A stretch of DNA of 64,000 bases from Methyloversatilis universalis. Lineage in GTDB: Bacteria > Pseudomonadota > Gammaproteobacteria > Methylococcales > Methylococcaceae. Within the stretch, counting starts at the first letter, position 1. Each line of letters begins with the position of its first letter. The notes under the pieces were generated by a model. The model was not told where the DNA came from and ran no database searches. It saw only the letters and a list, made by a program, of their open reading frames with translations. A program made the position numbers and the translations under genes. The stretch lies in the NCBI GenBank assembly GCA_020723665.1, contig DYIL01000011.1, forward strand, positions 17,697 through 81,696. The letters run 5' to 3'. Shown in pieces: positions 29,727-40,314 of this stretch.

Positions 29727-31360
29727 ATCGGGAAAGCCTGGAGTTCGACGTCGTCATCGTCGGGGCCGGCCCCGCGGGACTGTCCGCCGCCTGCCGATTG
29801 ATGCAACTGGCCAATGAAGCCGGAAAGTCGCTCAGGGTGTGCGTCGTCGAAAAGGGTGCCGAGATCGGCGCCCATATCATTTCCGGCGCCGTGTTCGAGC
29901 CGACGGCTTTGAACGAGCTGTTCCCAAATTGGAAAGAGCAGGGCGCGCCCGTCACCGTACCTGTAGAAAACGACGAACTGCATTACCTCCTCAGCGAAAG
30001 ACGCTCGATCAAAGCGCCCGGTTTTCTGATACCGAAACCGATGCGCAACGAGGGCAATTACGTGATCAGCCTGGGCCGCTTGTGCCGATGGCTCGCGGAA
30101 CGGGCCGAAGCTCTCGGAGCCGAGATATTCACCGGCTTCGCCGCGGCGGATGTGCTGTATGACGACGCGGGCGCAGTAGCCGGCGTGGTCACGGGCGACA
30201 TGGGCGTCGCCAGGGACGGCTCGAAGAAGCCGAACTATCAGCCCGGCGTGGAACTGCTCGCGCCCTACACGATTTTCGCCGAAGGCTGCCGCGGACATTT
30301 GGGCAAGCGGCTGATGGAGCGGTTCAAGCTGCGGCAGGAGGCCGATCCGCAGCATTACGGCATCGGCATCAAGGAAATCTGGCGCATCGATCCGTCGCAC
30401 CACCGGTTGGGGCACGTGATCCATACGCTGGGCTGGCCTTTGGACAACGAAACGGAAGGCGGCGGCTTCGTTTACCACGATGAAGGCGGCTTGGTTTCGC
30501 TCGGTCTGATCGTGGCTTTGAATTACCGTAATCCTTATTTGAATCCTTTCAACGAGATGCAGCGTTGGAAGCATCATCCGGTGGTACGCCGGTTTCTCGA
30601 AGGCGGAACCCGTATAGGCTACGGTGCCCGCGCGGTGAACAAGGGCGGCTGGCAGTCGGTGCCCAGGCTCTCTTTTCCGGGGGGCGTGATGGCGGGTTGC
30701 GAAGCCGGGTTTCTCAACCCGGTGAAGATCAAGGGCAATCATACCGCCATGAAGACCGGCATGCTGGCGGCGGAAGCGGTGTTCGAGGCGCTTCAAAAAG
30801 GCGGAGTTCCGGATCTGGACGGCCGTTACCGCCAATCGTGGGTCGATAAGGAATTGTTCCGCGGCCGGAATTTCGGCCCTGCGCTGGCGAAATTCGGAAC
30901 GCTGATTGGAAGCACGTTCATTTGGATCGATCAGAATATTTTCCGGGGGAAGCTGCCGTTTACCTTGCACAATCGCGTTCCGGATCACGCCACGTTGGAT
31001 CGAGCCGCCAACAGCCGTGAGATCGATTATTCGAAGCCCGACGGCGTGCTGAGCTTCGACAGGCTCTCCTCGGTTTATCTATCCAATACCAATCACGAGG
31101 AAGACCAGCCCTGCCACCTGGTTTTGACCGATCCGTCCATTCCGATTGCGCAGAATCTGCCCCTATACGACGAGCCGGCTCAGCGTTATTGCCCCGCGGC
31201 GGTTTATGAAATCGTGGAGGCACCGGGGCAGGGGGCCCGATTCCAGATCAACGCGCAGAACTGCGTCCACTGCAAAGTATGCGACATCAAGGATCCGGCG
31301 CAAAACATCACCTGGGTGCCGCCCGAAGGCGGGGGCGGGCCCAATTACGTGAATATGTGA
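29723..31360 (+). CDS. etfD: ETF:ubiquinone oxidoreductase
   Basis: Membrane-associated FAD/iron-sulfur enzyme of 545 residues that passes electrons from ETF to ubiquinone. The dinucleotide motif GAGPAG is at residues 14-19. The C-terminal [4Fe-4S] site is Cys490, Cys514, Cys517 and Cys520 (NCVHCKVCDIKDP). It ends GGGGPNYVNM, as in canonical ETF-QO. The GTG start at 29723 overlaps the etfA stop. The full route suggests oxidation of acyl-CoA or methylated amine substrates, but no dehydrogenase lies nearby. Confidence 0.96.
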   Translation: MNRESLEFDVVIVGAGPAGLSAACRLMQLANEAGKSLRVCVVEKGAEIGAHIISGAVFEPTALNELFPNWKEQGAPVTVPVENDELHYLLSERRSIKAPGFLIPKPMRNEGNYVISLGRLCRWLAERAEALGAEIFTGFAAADVLYDDAGAVAGVVTGDMGVARDGSKKPNYQPGVELLAPYTIFAEGCRGHLGKRLMERFKLRQEADPQHYGIGIKEIWRIDPSHHRLGHVIHTLGWPLDNETEGGGFVYHDEGGLVSLGLIVALNYRNPYLNPFNEMQRWKHHPVVRRFLEGGTRIGYGARAVNKGGWQSVPRLSFPGGVMAGCEAGFLNPVKIKGNHTAMKTGMLAAEAVFEALQKGGVPDLDGRYRQSWVDKELFRGRNFGPALAKFGTLIGSTFIWIDQNIFRGKLPFTLHNRVPDHATLDRAANSREIDYSKPDGVLSFDRLSSVYLSNTNHEEDQPCHLVLTDPSIPIAQNLPLYDEPAQRYCPAAVYEIVEAPGQGARFQINAQNCVHCKVCDIKDPAQNITWVPPEGGGGPNYVNM

Positions 31361-31370
31361 TGCGGGCGGT

Positions 31371-32258
31371 CTATTGATGCCAGAGGTAATCCGCTGCGAG
31401 TCCCGTAAATACCGCCGCGCCGAACCAATGATTGTTCAAGAATGCCTTGAAGCAGCCGTCGCGATCGCGCTGCCTTATCAGAAATTGCTGGTAGGCGGCC
31501 AGCCCCGTGGCGATCAGGAGTCCCAGGAAATAGGGCATCCCCAGCCCGGATTGCCGTCCCACGGAATAAAGGATCAGCAGCACGAAGACCTGAAGCATCC
31601 CGATCAGCACCCGATCCATGTCGCCGAACAGGATGGCGGTGGATTTGACGCCGATCTTGAGATCGTCGTCCCGATCCACCATCGCGTACATGGTGTCGTA
31701 AACCAGAGCCCAGAGAATGGTGGCGAAGTAAAGTTCCCAGCCCACCTGGGGAATGCCGCCCGTCTCGGCCGCGAAAGCCATGGGCACCGCCCAGCCGAAG
31801 GCGAGCCCCAGGTAGGCTTGCGGAAGATAGGTATAGCGCTTCATGAAAGGGTAGGAGGCGGCGAGGAAAGCGCCGGGAACCGACAGCGCGATCGTGAGCG
31901 GGTTGGTAAGGAGAACCAGTCCGAACGACATGAGGCATAGCACGACGAAAAGCCAAAGCGCTTCCTTGGGCGTCACCAACCCGGTGGCGATCGGCCGTGA
32001 TTTTGTGCGTTTCACGTGGGGATCGAAGTGGCGGTCGGCATAATCGTTGATCACGCAGCCCGCCGCCCGCATCAGCACGACGCCGGTGACGATCACGAAG
32101 CTCACCAGGACGTCGGGTCTGCCGTTTCCGGCGATCCATAAGGCCCATAGGGCCGGCCAGAGCAGAAGGAAGATGCCGATGGGCTTATCCAGGCGCATCA
32201 ACCGCCAGTACAGCTCGAGGCGTTTGCCGGACAGGCCGAAAGTCGATTGGTCGATCAT
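31371..32258 (-). CDS. ubiA: 4-hydroxybenzoate polyprenyltransferase
   Basis: Integral membrane prenyltransferase of ubiquinone synthesis, 295 residues with about eight helices. The first Asp-rich motif is NDYADRHFD (residues 71-79), and the second is in [13 protein letters not shown]. It attaches the polyprenyl tail to 4-hydroxybenzoate, which UbiC, encoded just upstream on the same strand, produces. It converges on etfD with 10 bp between the stops. Confidence 0.96.
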   Translation of the reverse strand: MIDQSTFGLSGKRLELYWRLMRLDKPIGIFLLLWPALWALWIAGNGRPDVLVSFVIVTGVVLMRAAGCVINDYADRHFDPHVKRTKSRPIATGLVTPKEALWLFVVLCLMSFGLVLLTNPLTIALSVPGAFLAASYPFMKRYTYLPQAYLGLAFGWAVPMAFAAETGGIPQVGWELYFATILWALVYDTMYAMVDRDDDLKIGVKSTAILFGDMDRVLIGMLQVFVLLILYSVGRQSGLGMPYFLGLLIATGLAAYQQFLIRQRDRDGCFKAFLNNHWFGAAVFTGLAADYLWHQ

Positions 32259-32311
32259 GGGCTTGCTTCTCGCTTCAACCTAGAAACGGCAGTTGGACGT
32301 GCCCGAGTGTG

Positions 32312-32400
32312 CGGCGGGCGGGGCGGATGGCAAGGCGCGACGACGTGGCGGGGTAGTCTCCCGGAAGGAGGAGCAACGCCGCCAGGCGGCTCGCCCGCCG
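32312..32400. repeat. Imperfect large inverted repeat between ubiC and ubiA
   Basis: CGGCGGGCG (32312-32320) pairs with CGCCCGCCG (32392-32400) across 71 nt that contain further GC-rich pairing (CTCCCGGAAGGAG). It fills much of the 200-bp spacer, which shows no gene. Confidence 0.45.
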
Positions 32401-32458
32401 TGCAATCGGGTGCGTAGCGGCTTCACCCAAACGGTGAGATCGGTACATGATCGGACAC

Positions 32459-33121
32459 TTACGGTTCATTGGACTTTTCTAATGCATCTAAGCGGTCAAC
32501 TGCCGTTTCTAGGTTTAACAGCGAAGGTAGAAAGAACTCGGCCACTAATAGGTTTCCGTGCGCGATCGCATACATCGACCGCCGGCCCCAGATTCGGTCG
32601 GATGATTGGGCGATGTCGAAAACACCGGAAAGTTCAGGCCGCCAGTTTTCCTTTTCGACGGCGGCCAATTTCAGCCCCAGCCGCTTCAGGTTCGGGTCGG
32701 AGAAAAGAATCTCTCCCAGCGGGCGGTTGCCCAAAGACGCCAGATGACGCTGAGTGCCCCGGAGAACGCTTGCCGGTATGATGCTGCGCGCCACGACCAA
32801 GGGCTGTTCGCCGCACTGAAGCGCCACCTCGCGCACCAGTGCGGCCCGCGAGAGCCGCAATCTCAGTGTCTGCGATTCTTCGGCAAACGGCCGCAGCCAG
32901 CTTTGCTGCAGCACCCTGACTCGAAAACTGTCGCCGCAAAGGCCGCGAACCCGGCGGGTCAGTGAGCCGGGTTCGAAAAGCCATGAATGGAGCCCGTCGG
33001 GAATCTCGCTTCGTTGACTGCTACCAAGTTGGAACCAAGCGGGCGCTCGTCTGAAAAGATGACTATGTGTCGTCAAGTTGTTGGTCTCGAAAACAATCGG
33101 CGAATTGTAAAGCGTTTTCAT
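32459..33121 (-). CDS. ubiC: Chorismate lyase
   Basis: Forms 4-hydroxybenzoate and pyruvate from chorismate, the first step of ubiquinone synthesis. The protein is 220 residues, slightly longer than E. coli UbiC at both ends. The region QTLRLRLSRAALVREVALQC and the C-terminal LLVAEFFLPS contain the conserved active-site Arg and Glu. It lies upstream of ubiA with a 200-bp repeat-containing gap, so co-transcription is likely but not shown. Confidence 0.85.
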   Translation of the reverse strand: MKTLYNSPIVFETNNLTTHSHLFRRAPAWFQLGSSQRSEIPDGLHSWLFEPGSLTRRVRGLCGDSFRVRVLQQSWLRPFAEESQTLRLRLSRAALVREVALQCGEQPLVVARSIIPASVLRGTQRHLASLGNRPLGEILFSDPNLKRLGLKLAAVEKENWRPELSGVFDIAQSSDRIWGRRSMYAIAHGNLLVAEFFLPSLLNLETAVDRLDALEKSNEP

Positions 33122-33250
33122 CTTCGGCGTAGGGGCGAATTCATTCGCCGTGATCCGGTTGAGCCGTTTCAGGGCCGCTTATTTGCCTTGCAATTTACGT
33201 TTGCGAGGCGGGTTTCCCGATCCACATCATTTTACCGGGCTGAAAAGGCT

Positions 33251-35335
33251 TTAGGCCCCGGCGTATTGCACCGAATGGCCGACCCAACGCCGTATCAGGC
33301 GTTCGGCGCGATCGGGATAATCCCGTTGCAGAATGGCGGCCGTTTGAGCAACGGCATCCAAGAGGTGTCCGTCGCGCGCCAAGTCGGCGATGCGAAACTG
33401 GATTTGGCCGGTCTGCCGGGTTCCCAGGAGTTCTCCGGGTCCCCGCAGTTCCAGGTCCTTCTCGGCAATGACGAAGCCGTCGTCGGAGTCCCGCAGTATC
33501 CCTAAGCGCTGCCGGGCGGTTTCCGACAGGGGCGGCTGGTACAGCAAGACGCAATGGGCTTCGCCGGGCCCGCGTCCCACCCTGCCGCGCAATTGGTGCA
33601 ACTGGGCCAGCCCCAAGCGTTCGGCGTTCTCGATGATCATTAGGCTGGCATTCGGGACGTCCACGCCGACTTCGATCACGGTGGTCGCTACCAGCAAGTC
33701 GAAACGCCCGTCCTTGAAAGCCAGCATGACGGCTTCCTTTTCGGCGGGCTTCAAACGCCCGTGTATCAAAGCGACGCGCACATCCGGAAGGGCTTCAGTC
33801 AACACGACCGCGGTTTTTTCCGCTGCTTCGCATTGCAAGGCTTCGGATTCCTCGATCAGCGTGCAAACCCAGTACACCTGCCGGCCCTTGGATACCCAAT
33901 CGGTGATGCGAGCGACGATGTCCGCCCGGCGGCCGGTCGGAATGACCACGGTTTTGACCGGCGTTCGTCCGGGCGGCCGCTCGTCGATGACCGAAAGATC
34001 GAGATCGGCATACCCCAGCATGGCCAAGGTCCGGGGTATCGGTGTGGCGGTCATGATGAGCTGGTGCGGATACAAGCCATCCTGCAGACCTTTTTGGCGC
34101 AGCGCCAGCCGCTGATGGACGCCGAATCGGTGTTGTTCGTCGATGATGATGAGCCCTAAGCGGTGAAATGCCACCTGTTCCTGAAATAGGGCATGGGTGC
34201 CGATGACGATGCCGGCTGCGCCGCGCCCGATGGCGTCGAGCTCAGCTTTTCGGGCTTCGCCCTTGAGGCGTCCGGACAAGAAGGCGATCTGCACGCCGAA
34301 GGGTTCGAGCCACTGCCGAAAGCTGCGGAAATGCTGTTCGGCTAGCAGTTCCGTCGGGGCCATGATGCCCACCTGGTAATTGGACGACAATGCGGTCAGC
34401 GCAGCATAGGCCGCGACGACCGTCTTACCCGAGCCGACGTCACCCTGAACCAGCCGCATCATGGGGCGATCAGAGCACAAATCGGCTTCGATTTCGGCGA
34501 TCACGCGCTTTTGAGCGCCGGTCAGAGAGAACGGCAGGCTGCGCAGAAACCGGTCCGCCGCCTCCCGATCGATCCCCATAACCGGGGCGCGATGAGCCTG
34601 CATTTTGGCCCTGAAGCGACCGAGGCTCAGATGATGGCTAAGCAGTTCTTCGAAGGCGAGGCGCGAACGGGCGGCGGTTAGCGTCGGCGATGTTTCGCTG
34701 CAGCCAGCAGGCGGCTGGTGCAGGAGCCGGAGAGCATCCTGAAGCCGTAAGCGATTCCCTGCGGGGATCAGAGGCTCGGGCAACAAATCGGGAAGCCGGG
34801 TTTCGTCCGCCATGGACAAGGCTTGCGCGGCCAACCGGCGAATGGCTTTCTGATGGATGCCTTCCGTCAGGGGATAAACCGGCGTCAGCGCTTGCTCCGC
34901 AACATCGGTTTCGGTAGGGTCGATCAGCTTGTAATCGGGATGGGTCATTTCGAGACCCGCATAACCTGTCCGCACTTCGCCGTAACAGCCGAGTCTCCTG
35001 CCTCTGGTTAGTTGCTCGCGCTGCTTGGCCGTGTAGTGAAAGAACCGCAGGTCGAGAAAACCGGTGCCGTCGCCGATCCGGACAATCAGCGAACGGCGGC
35101 CCGTGGGAAGAATCTCCGCAAGTTCGATCCGGCCTTCCACCAGCGCATGATCGCCGGGTTTCAGCTGACCGATCGGCGTGACATCAGTCCGGTCCTCGTA
35201 ACGCAGCGGCAGATGGAAAAGCAGATCGCCGACGGTCGAGATGCCGAGCTTTTCCAGCCGCTTGAGCATCTGCGCCCCGGCGCCCTTGAGAACGGATACC
35301 GGAAGCTCGTCGAGAGAACGGTCTTGCGAAGCCAA
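33251..35335 (-). CDS. recG: ATP-dependent DNA helicase RecG
   Basis: Branch-migrating helicase of 694 residues that rescues stalled replication forks. The N-terminal wedge (OB) domain is followed by helicase motifs: LVQGDVGSGKTVVA (Walker A), IIDEQHRFGVHQR (DExH-type), TATPIPRTLA and the C-terminal LRGRVGRGPGEAHC. Length is typical. It follows ridA with 15 bp between them, in the rpoZ-spoT-ridA-recG order. Confidence 0.97.
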   Translation of the reverse strand: MASQDRSLDELPVSVLKGAGAQMLKRLEKLGISTVGDLLFHLPLRYEDRTDVTPIGQLKPGDHALVEGRIELAEILPTGRRSLIVRIGDGTGFLDLRFFHYTAKQREQLTRGRRLGCYGEVRTGYAGLEMTHPDYKLIDPTETDVAEQALTPVYPLTEGIHQKAIRRLAAQALSMADETRLPDLLPEPLIPAGNRLRLQDALRLLHQPPAGCSETSPTLTAARSRLAFEELLSHHLSLGRFRAKMQAHRAPVMGIDREAADRFLRSLPFSLTGAQKRVIAEIEADLCSDRPMMRLVQGDVGSGKTVVAAYAALTALSSNYQVGIMAPTELLAEQHFRSFRQWLEPFGVQIAFLSGRLKGEARKAELDAIGRGAAGIVIGTHALFQEQVAFHRLGLIIIDEQHRFGVHQRLALRQKGLQDGLYPHQLIMTATPIPRTLAMLGYADLDLSVIDERPPGRTPVKTVVIPTGRRADIVARITDWVSKGRQVYWVCTLIEESEALQCEAAEKTAVVLTEALPDVRVALIHGRLKPAEKEAVMLAFKDGRFDLLVATTVIEVGVDVPNASLMIIENAERLGLAQLHQLRGRVGRGPGEAHCVLLYQPPLSETARQRLGILRDSDDGFVIAEKDLELRGPGELLGTRQTGQIQFRIADLARDGHLLDAVAQTAAILQRDYPDRAERLIRRWVGHSVQYAGA

Positions 35336-35350
35336 ATAGTCGCGGGGCGC

Positions 35351-35737
35351 CTATTTCGCCACAACCATGATCGCGTCCATCTCCACGCCGGCGCCACGCG
35401 GCAAGGAGGCTACGCCGATGGCGGCGCGGGCCGGGTAGGGCTCGGCGAAATAGTCCGCCATGATTTCGTTCACTAGCGGGAAATGGGCGAGATCGGTCAG
35501 GAACACGTTGAGTTTGACGACATCCCGGAGGCTGCCCCCGGCGGCCTCGGCCACGGCCTTGAGATTGTCGAACACGCGTCGGATCTGCGCGTCCATGCCG
35601 CCCACGACCAGGGTCATGGTGGCTGGATCGAGCGGAATCTGCCCGGACAGATAAACCGTGTCGCCGACTTTCACGGCCTGGGAATAGGTGCCGATCGCCT
35701 TGGGAGCCGTGTCAGTCTGAATAATGTGTTTTTCCAT
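35351..35737 (-). CDS. ridA: RidA family enamine/imine deaminase
   Basis: Protein of 128 residues that hydrolyses reactive 2-aminoacrylate-type imines formed by PLP enzymes. Family motifs are [17 protein letters not shown] and the C-terminal [21 protein letters not shown], with the catalytic Arg. The ATG lies 26 bp inside the end of spoT, so ridA translation is embedded in the upstream gene. Confidence 0.95.
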   Translation of the reverse strand: MEKHIIQTDTAPKAIGTYSQAVKVGDTVYLSGQIPLDPATMTLVVGGMDAQIRRVFDNLKAVAEAAGGSLRDVVKLNVFLTDLAHFPLVNEIMADYFAEPYPARAAIGVASLPRGAGVEMDAIMVVAK

Positions 35738-37928
35738 GATTTTGTTTCTTTCTGAGTTCCGATTTTACGCGGGAAATTTTCAAAACGACCGATAATTTTC
35801 TCAATTCTCGCATGACCGAGGCGAGATGCACGCGGTCCTTGACCATCAAGGTGATGACGTCGGTGGAGATCTGGCTGTCCTGATTGGTAATTTGGACGTT
35901 CTCGATGTTGGCGCGCATGCGGGAGATGGTGGAAGCGACTTTCGCCAGGGTACCCACCTGGTTCATCAATTCGAGGCGGATGACCGCCGGGAAATCGCCG
36001 CTGGCTTGCTTGTCCCAGTCGACGTCCAGCCAGTTCATGTGTTTTTTTCGAAGTTCCGAGACGTTCTTGCACTCGCTGAGGTGGACGACGATGCCTTTGC
36101 CCGGATTGAAAAATCCGACGATGGGATCGCCCGGTATCGGGCGGCAGCATTTGGCCAGGTTGACCACCATGCCCTCCGTGCCTTTGATGATGAGTGGCGA
36201 CAGCGCGGGCACCTTTTCCTCTTTGATTCCTGCGTCCGACGCGGCGTCGGCCTGAACGATTTGACGGACGACCAAGAAAGGTAAGCGGTTGCCTAGCCCG
36301 ATATCCTCCAGCAAGGCGTCGAAAGAAGGCAGTTCGAGCGCCTTGAGCAGTTCGTCGATGCGTTCCTTCGGAATATCCTCGAAACGCATGTTTTGGGCGT
36401 TGAATTCCTTTTCCAGCAGGCGCTTGCCCAGGGCGACCGCCTCTTGTTTCTTGAAGTTTCTGAGATAGCTGCGGATGGCGGCGCGCGCTTTCGCGGTAAC
36501 GACGAAATTGAGCCACAGCGGATTGGGGCGGGCCCAGGGCGCCGTGATGATCTCCACGGTCTGGCCGTTCTCGAGAACGGTCTGGAGCGGCGCGAGCATG
36601 CGGTCGATTCGGGCGGACACGCAAGTGTTGCCGATGTCGGTATGTACGGCGTAAGCGAAGTCGACGATGGTCGCGCCGCGGGGAAGCTTGGTGATCTTGC
36701 CCTTGGGCGTGAACACGTAAACTTCCTGCTGGAACAGGTCCACCTTCAGGTTGTCCAGGAATTCCATCGAGTCGCCGGCGCTTTTCTGGATTTCCAGAAG
36801 ATCTCTCAGCCATTCGTGAGCACGGGCCTGACTGGTGGATATCTCTTCGTGCTCGCTCTTGTACAGCCAGTGAGCCGCGATGCCGGACTCGGCCAGATGG
36901 TGCATGGCGCGGGTGCGGATCTGGATTTCCAGCGGCTGGCCGTAAGGTCCGACCAGCACCGTGTGCAGAGACTGATAGCCGTTGGCCTTGGGTACCGCGA
37001 TGTAATCCTTGAAGCGGCCCGGCACCGGTTTATAGAGGTTGTGGACTATCCCTAAGGCACGGTAACAGTCGTCCACCTGGTCCGCGACGATGCGGAAGGC
37101 ATAAACGTCGTAGACGCCGGAGAAGGATACGTGCTTGGTGCGCATCTTCTGATACAGACTGTACAGATGCTTCTCCCGTCCGATCACTTCGCAATTGACC
37201 AGTCCCGCGTCGTGCAATCGTTTGGTGATGGCCGACTCGATGACTGCCACCACTTCCTTGCGATTGCCGCGCGCCTTCTTTACCGATTGCTCCAGCACGC
37301 GGTAGCGCATCGGATACATCGCGGCGAATCCCAGTTCCTCCAGTTCGAGGCGCATTTCGTTCATGCCGAGGCGATTGGCGATCGGCGCGTAGATGTCCAG
37401 GGTCTCGCGGGCGATACGCCGGCGCCGCGTCGGCGACATTATCCCCAGGGTGCGCATGTTGTGGAGCCGGTCCGCCAGTTTGACCATGATGACGCGGAGG
37501 TCCTTGACCATCGCGAGCACCATCTTCCGTACATTCTGGGCCTGCGCCTCGGCCCTGGATTTGCAATCGAGCTGGGTGAGCTTGCTGACCCCGTCGACCA
37601 GTTCGGCGACTTCGTCTCCGAATTGTTCGCGCAACTGTTCCTTGGTGACAGGGGTGTCTTCGATGACATCGTGCAGGATGGCCGCCATGATGCCTTTCGC
37701 GTCCATGCGCATTTCCGCGAGAATGATGGCGACGGACAGCGGATGACAAACGTACGGTTCTCCGGTCAGCCGAAATTGACCTTCGTGGGCGGAAAGAGCG
37801 AGCTGATAGGCGCGGTATATCTCGTCGACCTGAGCGCTGTCGAGATAGGTCGAGACCAGGCTGCAAAGCCGCCGAATGAGCTTCTCATTCGGCAGTTCGG
37901 TGACTTCTTTCGGAAGCAGCTGGTTCAT
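35712..37928 (-). CDS. spoT: Bifunctional (p)ppGpp synthetase/hydrolase
   Basis: Stringent-response enzyme of 738 residues. The HD hydrolase domain has [10 protein letters not shown]. The RelA/SpoT synthetase domain follows ([22 protein letters not shown]), then TGS ([16 protein letters not shown]), a helical/zinc-finger region ([10 protein letters not shown]) and a C-terminal ACT domain. Both catalytic regions look intact. ATG 37928 fits the family; the frame is open to 37994 over the end of rpoZ. It sits in the usual rpoZ-spoT arrangement. Confidence 0.96.
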   Translation of the reverse strand: MNQLLPKEVTELPNEKLIRRLCSLVSTYLDSAQVDEIYRAYQLALSAHEGQFRLTGEPYVCHPLSVAIILAEMRMDAKGIMAAILHDVIEDTPVTKEQLREQFGDEVAELVDGVSKLTQLDCKSRAEAQAQNVRKMVLAMVKDLRVIMVKLADRLHNMRTLGIMSPTRRRRIARETLDIYAPIANRLGMNEMRLELEELGFAAMYPMRYRVLEQSVKKARGNRKEVVAVIESAITKRLHDAGLVNCEVIGREKHLYSLYQKMRTKHVSFSGVYDVYAFRIVADQVDDCYRALGIVHNLYKPVPGRFKDYIAVPKANGYQSLHTVLVGPYGQPLEIQIRTRAMHHLAESGIAAHWLYKSEHEEISTSQARAHEWLRDLLEIQKSAGDSMEFLDNLKVDLFQQEVYVFTPKGKITKLPRGATIVDFAYAVHTDIGNTCVSARIDRMLAPLQTVLENGQTVEIITAPWARPNPLWLNFVVTAKARAAIRSYLRNFKKQEAVALGKRLLEKEFNAQNMRFEDIPKERIDELLKALELPSFDALLEDIGLGNRLPFLVVRQIVQADAASDAGIKEEKVPALSPLIIKGTEGMVVNLAKCCRPIPGDPIVGFFNPGKGIVVHLSECKNVSELRKKHMNWLDVDWDKQASGDFPAVIRLELMNQVGTLAKVASTISRMRANIENVQITNQDSQISTDVITLMVKDRVHLASVMRELRKLSVVLKISRVKSELRKKQNHGKTHYSD

Positions 37929-37980
37929 GACGCCCCGTGCGCTTAAATCGGCTCCTCGGCATCCAGGGTTTCCGACCGGT

Positions 37981-38274
37981 TTACTCGAAATCATCCTCTT
38001 CGAGGTTGCTCATGCCCGCAGCGTGTGGGTTGGGTGCGGGCGGACGCTCGATGGCGAACCGTTCCTGCTTGGCGGCGGCGGTGAGATAGTCGCGGGTAAT
38101 CAGGCCCTGGGCGATTTCCCGAAGCGCTACCACGGTCGCTTTATCGTTTTCCCACGGCACTTTGGCAGCGTCCGGATGACGGGACAGCTCGCGGGCTCTC
38201 TTGGTCGCCAGCAAAACGAGTTGAAAGCGGTTGTCGACGTGCTCTAGACAGTCTTCGACGGTTACTCTTGCCAT
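37981..38274 (-). CDS. rpoZ: RNA polymerase omega subunit
   Basis: Protein of 97 residues that stabilises the beta-prime subunit and mediates ppGpp binding. The N terminus [20 protein letters not shown] and the core [12 protein letters not shown] are diagnostic. It lies directly upstream of spoT, as in most gammaproteobacteria. The usual upstream neighbour gmk is missing here. The tail ends in acidic residues (EEDDFE). Confidence 0.96.
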   Translation of the reverse strand: MARVTVEDCLEHVDNRFQLVLLATKRARELSRHPDAAKVPWENDKATVVALREIAQGLITRDYLTAAAKQERFAIERPPAPNPHAAGMSNLEEDDFE

Positions 38275-38535
38275 ATGCGATGTATCCTCGATTTACAGTC
38301 TGTTGAATGAAATATCCAATAAAAACAAATAGTTTATGGGGCCTTTTTGCCCAAAAAGCAAGGTCCCTGTGCAGAAGATCCGCGATTCGAAGCGGAACGC
38401 GGTTCGCCTCGAGTTTTGGTCGAAGAGTTCATCATCCAGACCGTCAACACGGCTGGAAGGTTCAGATCGCCGAAAAACAAAGCGCGAAGGACAGCGCCGG
38501 CGGCTCTCCCTCGCGCCGCGGAGTCGAAGAAAAGA

Positions 38536-40314
38536 CTATTTGGCCCGTTCTTCCAACATGGCGACCGCCGGGAGCGTTTTTCCCTCCAGGAACTCCAGGA
38601 AAGCGCCACCCCCGGTCGACGTATACGACACCCGATCGCCTATCCCGTACTTTTCGATCGCCGCGAGTGTGTCGCCGCCGGCGGCGATGGAGTATCCGCT
38701 ACTTTCCGCTATGGCCATCGCGAGGGTGCGGGTGCCTTCGCCGAATTGGTCGATTTCGAATACGCCGATCGGCCCGTTCCAAACGATGGTGCCCGCCGCC
38801 TTGGCCATCTCGGCATAACGAGCCGCGGTTTCCGGCCCGACGTCGAGGATCAGGTCGTCGTCGGCCACGTCCCCGACCTTCTTGACCGTAGCTTGCGCCG
38901 ATTCGCAGAATTCTTTCGCGCAGACCACGTCGGTTGGAATCGGAATTTCCGCGCCCTTGGCTTTGGCCTGTTCCATCAAGCGCTTGGCATCGGGAATCAG
39001 ATCGGCTTCATACAAGGATTTGCCGACCGGATGGCCTGCGGCCGCGATAAAGGTGTTGGCGATGCCGCCGCCGACAACGAGCTGGTCGACCTTGGAGGCC
39101 AGCGAGTCGAGCACCGTCAGCTTGGTGGATACCTTGGAGCCGCCGACGATCGCGAGAAGCGGGCGCTCCGGGTTTTCCAGCGCCTTGCTCAGCGCGTCGA
39201 GCTCGGCCGCCAGCAGGAGACCGGCGCAGGCTTCGGGTGCGAAACGGCCTACACCATGGGTGGAGGCTTCGGCGCGGTGAGCGGTGCCGAAGGCGTCCAT
39301 CACGTAAATGTCGCAAAGAGCGCCCATCTTCCTGGCCAAGGCTTCGTCGTCCTTCTTCTCGCCCTTATTGAAGCGGACATTCTCGAACAAAACCACCTCG
39401 CGCGGATGCAAATCGACACCGTTCAGCCAGTCCTTGACCAGGGGCACTTTGCGGCCGAGCAGCCAGGTCATACGGTCGGCCACGGGTTTCAACGAAAACT
39501 CGTCGGTATATTCGCCTTCGGTCGGCCGCCCGAGATGAGACATGACCATCACTTTCGCGCCGGCTCTGAGACAGTGTTCGATCGTGGGCAAGCTGGCGCG
39601 TATGCGGGTGTCGCTGGTGACTTTGCCGTTTTTGACGGGAACGTTCAGATCCGCGCGGATCAAAACGCGCTTGCCGGCGAGATCGAGATCGGTGATGCGT
39701 TTGAAAGAAAGGGATTTTCTCTTTTCGACCTTTTTGGCGGTCTTTTCGGGTACTGGCGGCTGTTCCCGCCATTTGATCGAACAGCCCATGCTCGGGATTT
39801 GTTCTTCCGGTCCCTTGCCGGTTTCCGCGATCTGTTTCATGGCTTCGAACAGTTCGCGTTTTGCGTCCGGCGGGGCGGTTTCCTTGCGGCTCGCGTCCAG
39901 CCGCCCGCGGTATTGCAGTTCCAGGTCCTTGTTATAGCCGAAGAAGTCCGGCGTGCAGACGGCCCCGTAGGCCTTGGCGACTTCCTGGGTTTCGTCGTAC
40001 AGGTACGGGAAAGGATAGCCGAGCTGCTCCGCGACGATTTTCATGTTTTCGAAGGAGTCTTCGGGGTAGTCCGTCGGGTCGTTGGACATGATGGCCACGG
40101 CGTTGATGCCGTAATCCTTGAGTTCCTTGACGTCCCGGATGATGCGTTCCTGCACGGCTTTTACATAGGGGCAGTGATTGCAGATGAACATCACCAGGAG
40201 ACCGTTGGGGCCCTTACATTTTTCCAGAGTCCAGATCTGGCCATCCACGCCAGGCAGAGCGAAATCAGGTGCTTTCTTGCCGAATTCACAAACCGGGGTT
40301 TCTGTGCGCGCCAT
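38536..40314 (-). CDS. pgk: Fusion of peroxiredoxin-like (PRX_like1) domain with phosphoglycerate kinase
   Basis: Single 592-residue frame with two complete enzymes. Residues 1-185 form a thioredoxin-fold redoxin of the PRX_like1 type: [11 protein letters not shown], the CNHC pair Cys45/Cys48 in FICNHCPYV, Cys120 in CTPDFF and the terminal PSMGCSIKW with Cys178. A Pro/Lys linker (about 186-203) leads to a full PGK of about 389 residues: [23 protein letters not shown] and [11 protein letters not shown]. The codon at the normal PGK start is CTT, and no ATG, GTG or TTG lies between Met176 and the PGK core, so PGK must be made as the fusion. AAGGA precedes the ATG at 40314. No other glycolytic gene is adjacent. 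Confidence 0.93.
   Translation of the reverse strand: MARTETPVCEFGKKAPDFALPGVDGQIWTLEKCKGPNGLLVMFICNHCPYVKAVQERIIRDVKELKDYGINAVAIMSNDPTDYPEDSFENMKIVAEQLGYPFPYLYDETQEVAKAYGAVCTPDFFGYNKDLELQYRGRLDASRKETAPPDAKRELFEAMKQIAETGKGPEEQIPSMGCSIKWREQPPVPEKTAKKVEKRKSLSFKRITDLDLAGKRVLIRADLNVPVKNGKVTSDTRIRASLPTIEHCLRAGAKVMVMSHLGRPTEGEYTDEFSLKPVADRMTWLLGRKVPLVKDWLNGVDLHPREVVLFENVRFNKGEKKDDEALARKMGALCDIYVMDAFGTAHRAEASTHGVGRFAPEACAGLLLAAELDALSKALENPERPLLAIVGGSKVSTKLTVLDSLASKVDQLVVGGGIANTFIAAAGHPVGKSLYEADLIPDAKRLMEQAKAKGAEIPIPTDVVCAKEFCESAQATVKKVGDVADDDLILDVGPETAARYAEMAKAAGTIVWNGPIGVFEIDQFGEGTRTLAMAIAESSGYSIAAGGDTLAAIEKYGIGDRVSYTSTGGGAFLEFLEGKTLPAVAMLEERAK

Noticed and set aside
29540..30988. A 482-codon frame antisense to etfD and etfA
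   Set aside because: Shadow frame; the plus-strand genes are complete and overlap each other normally.
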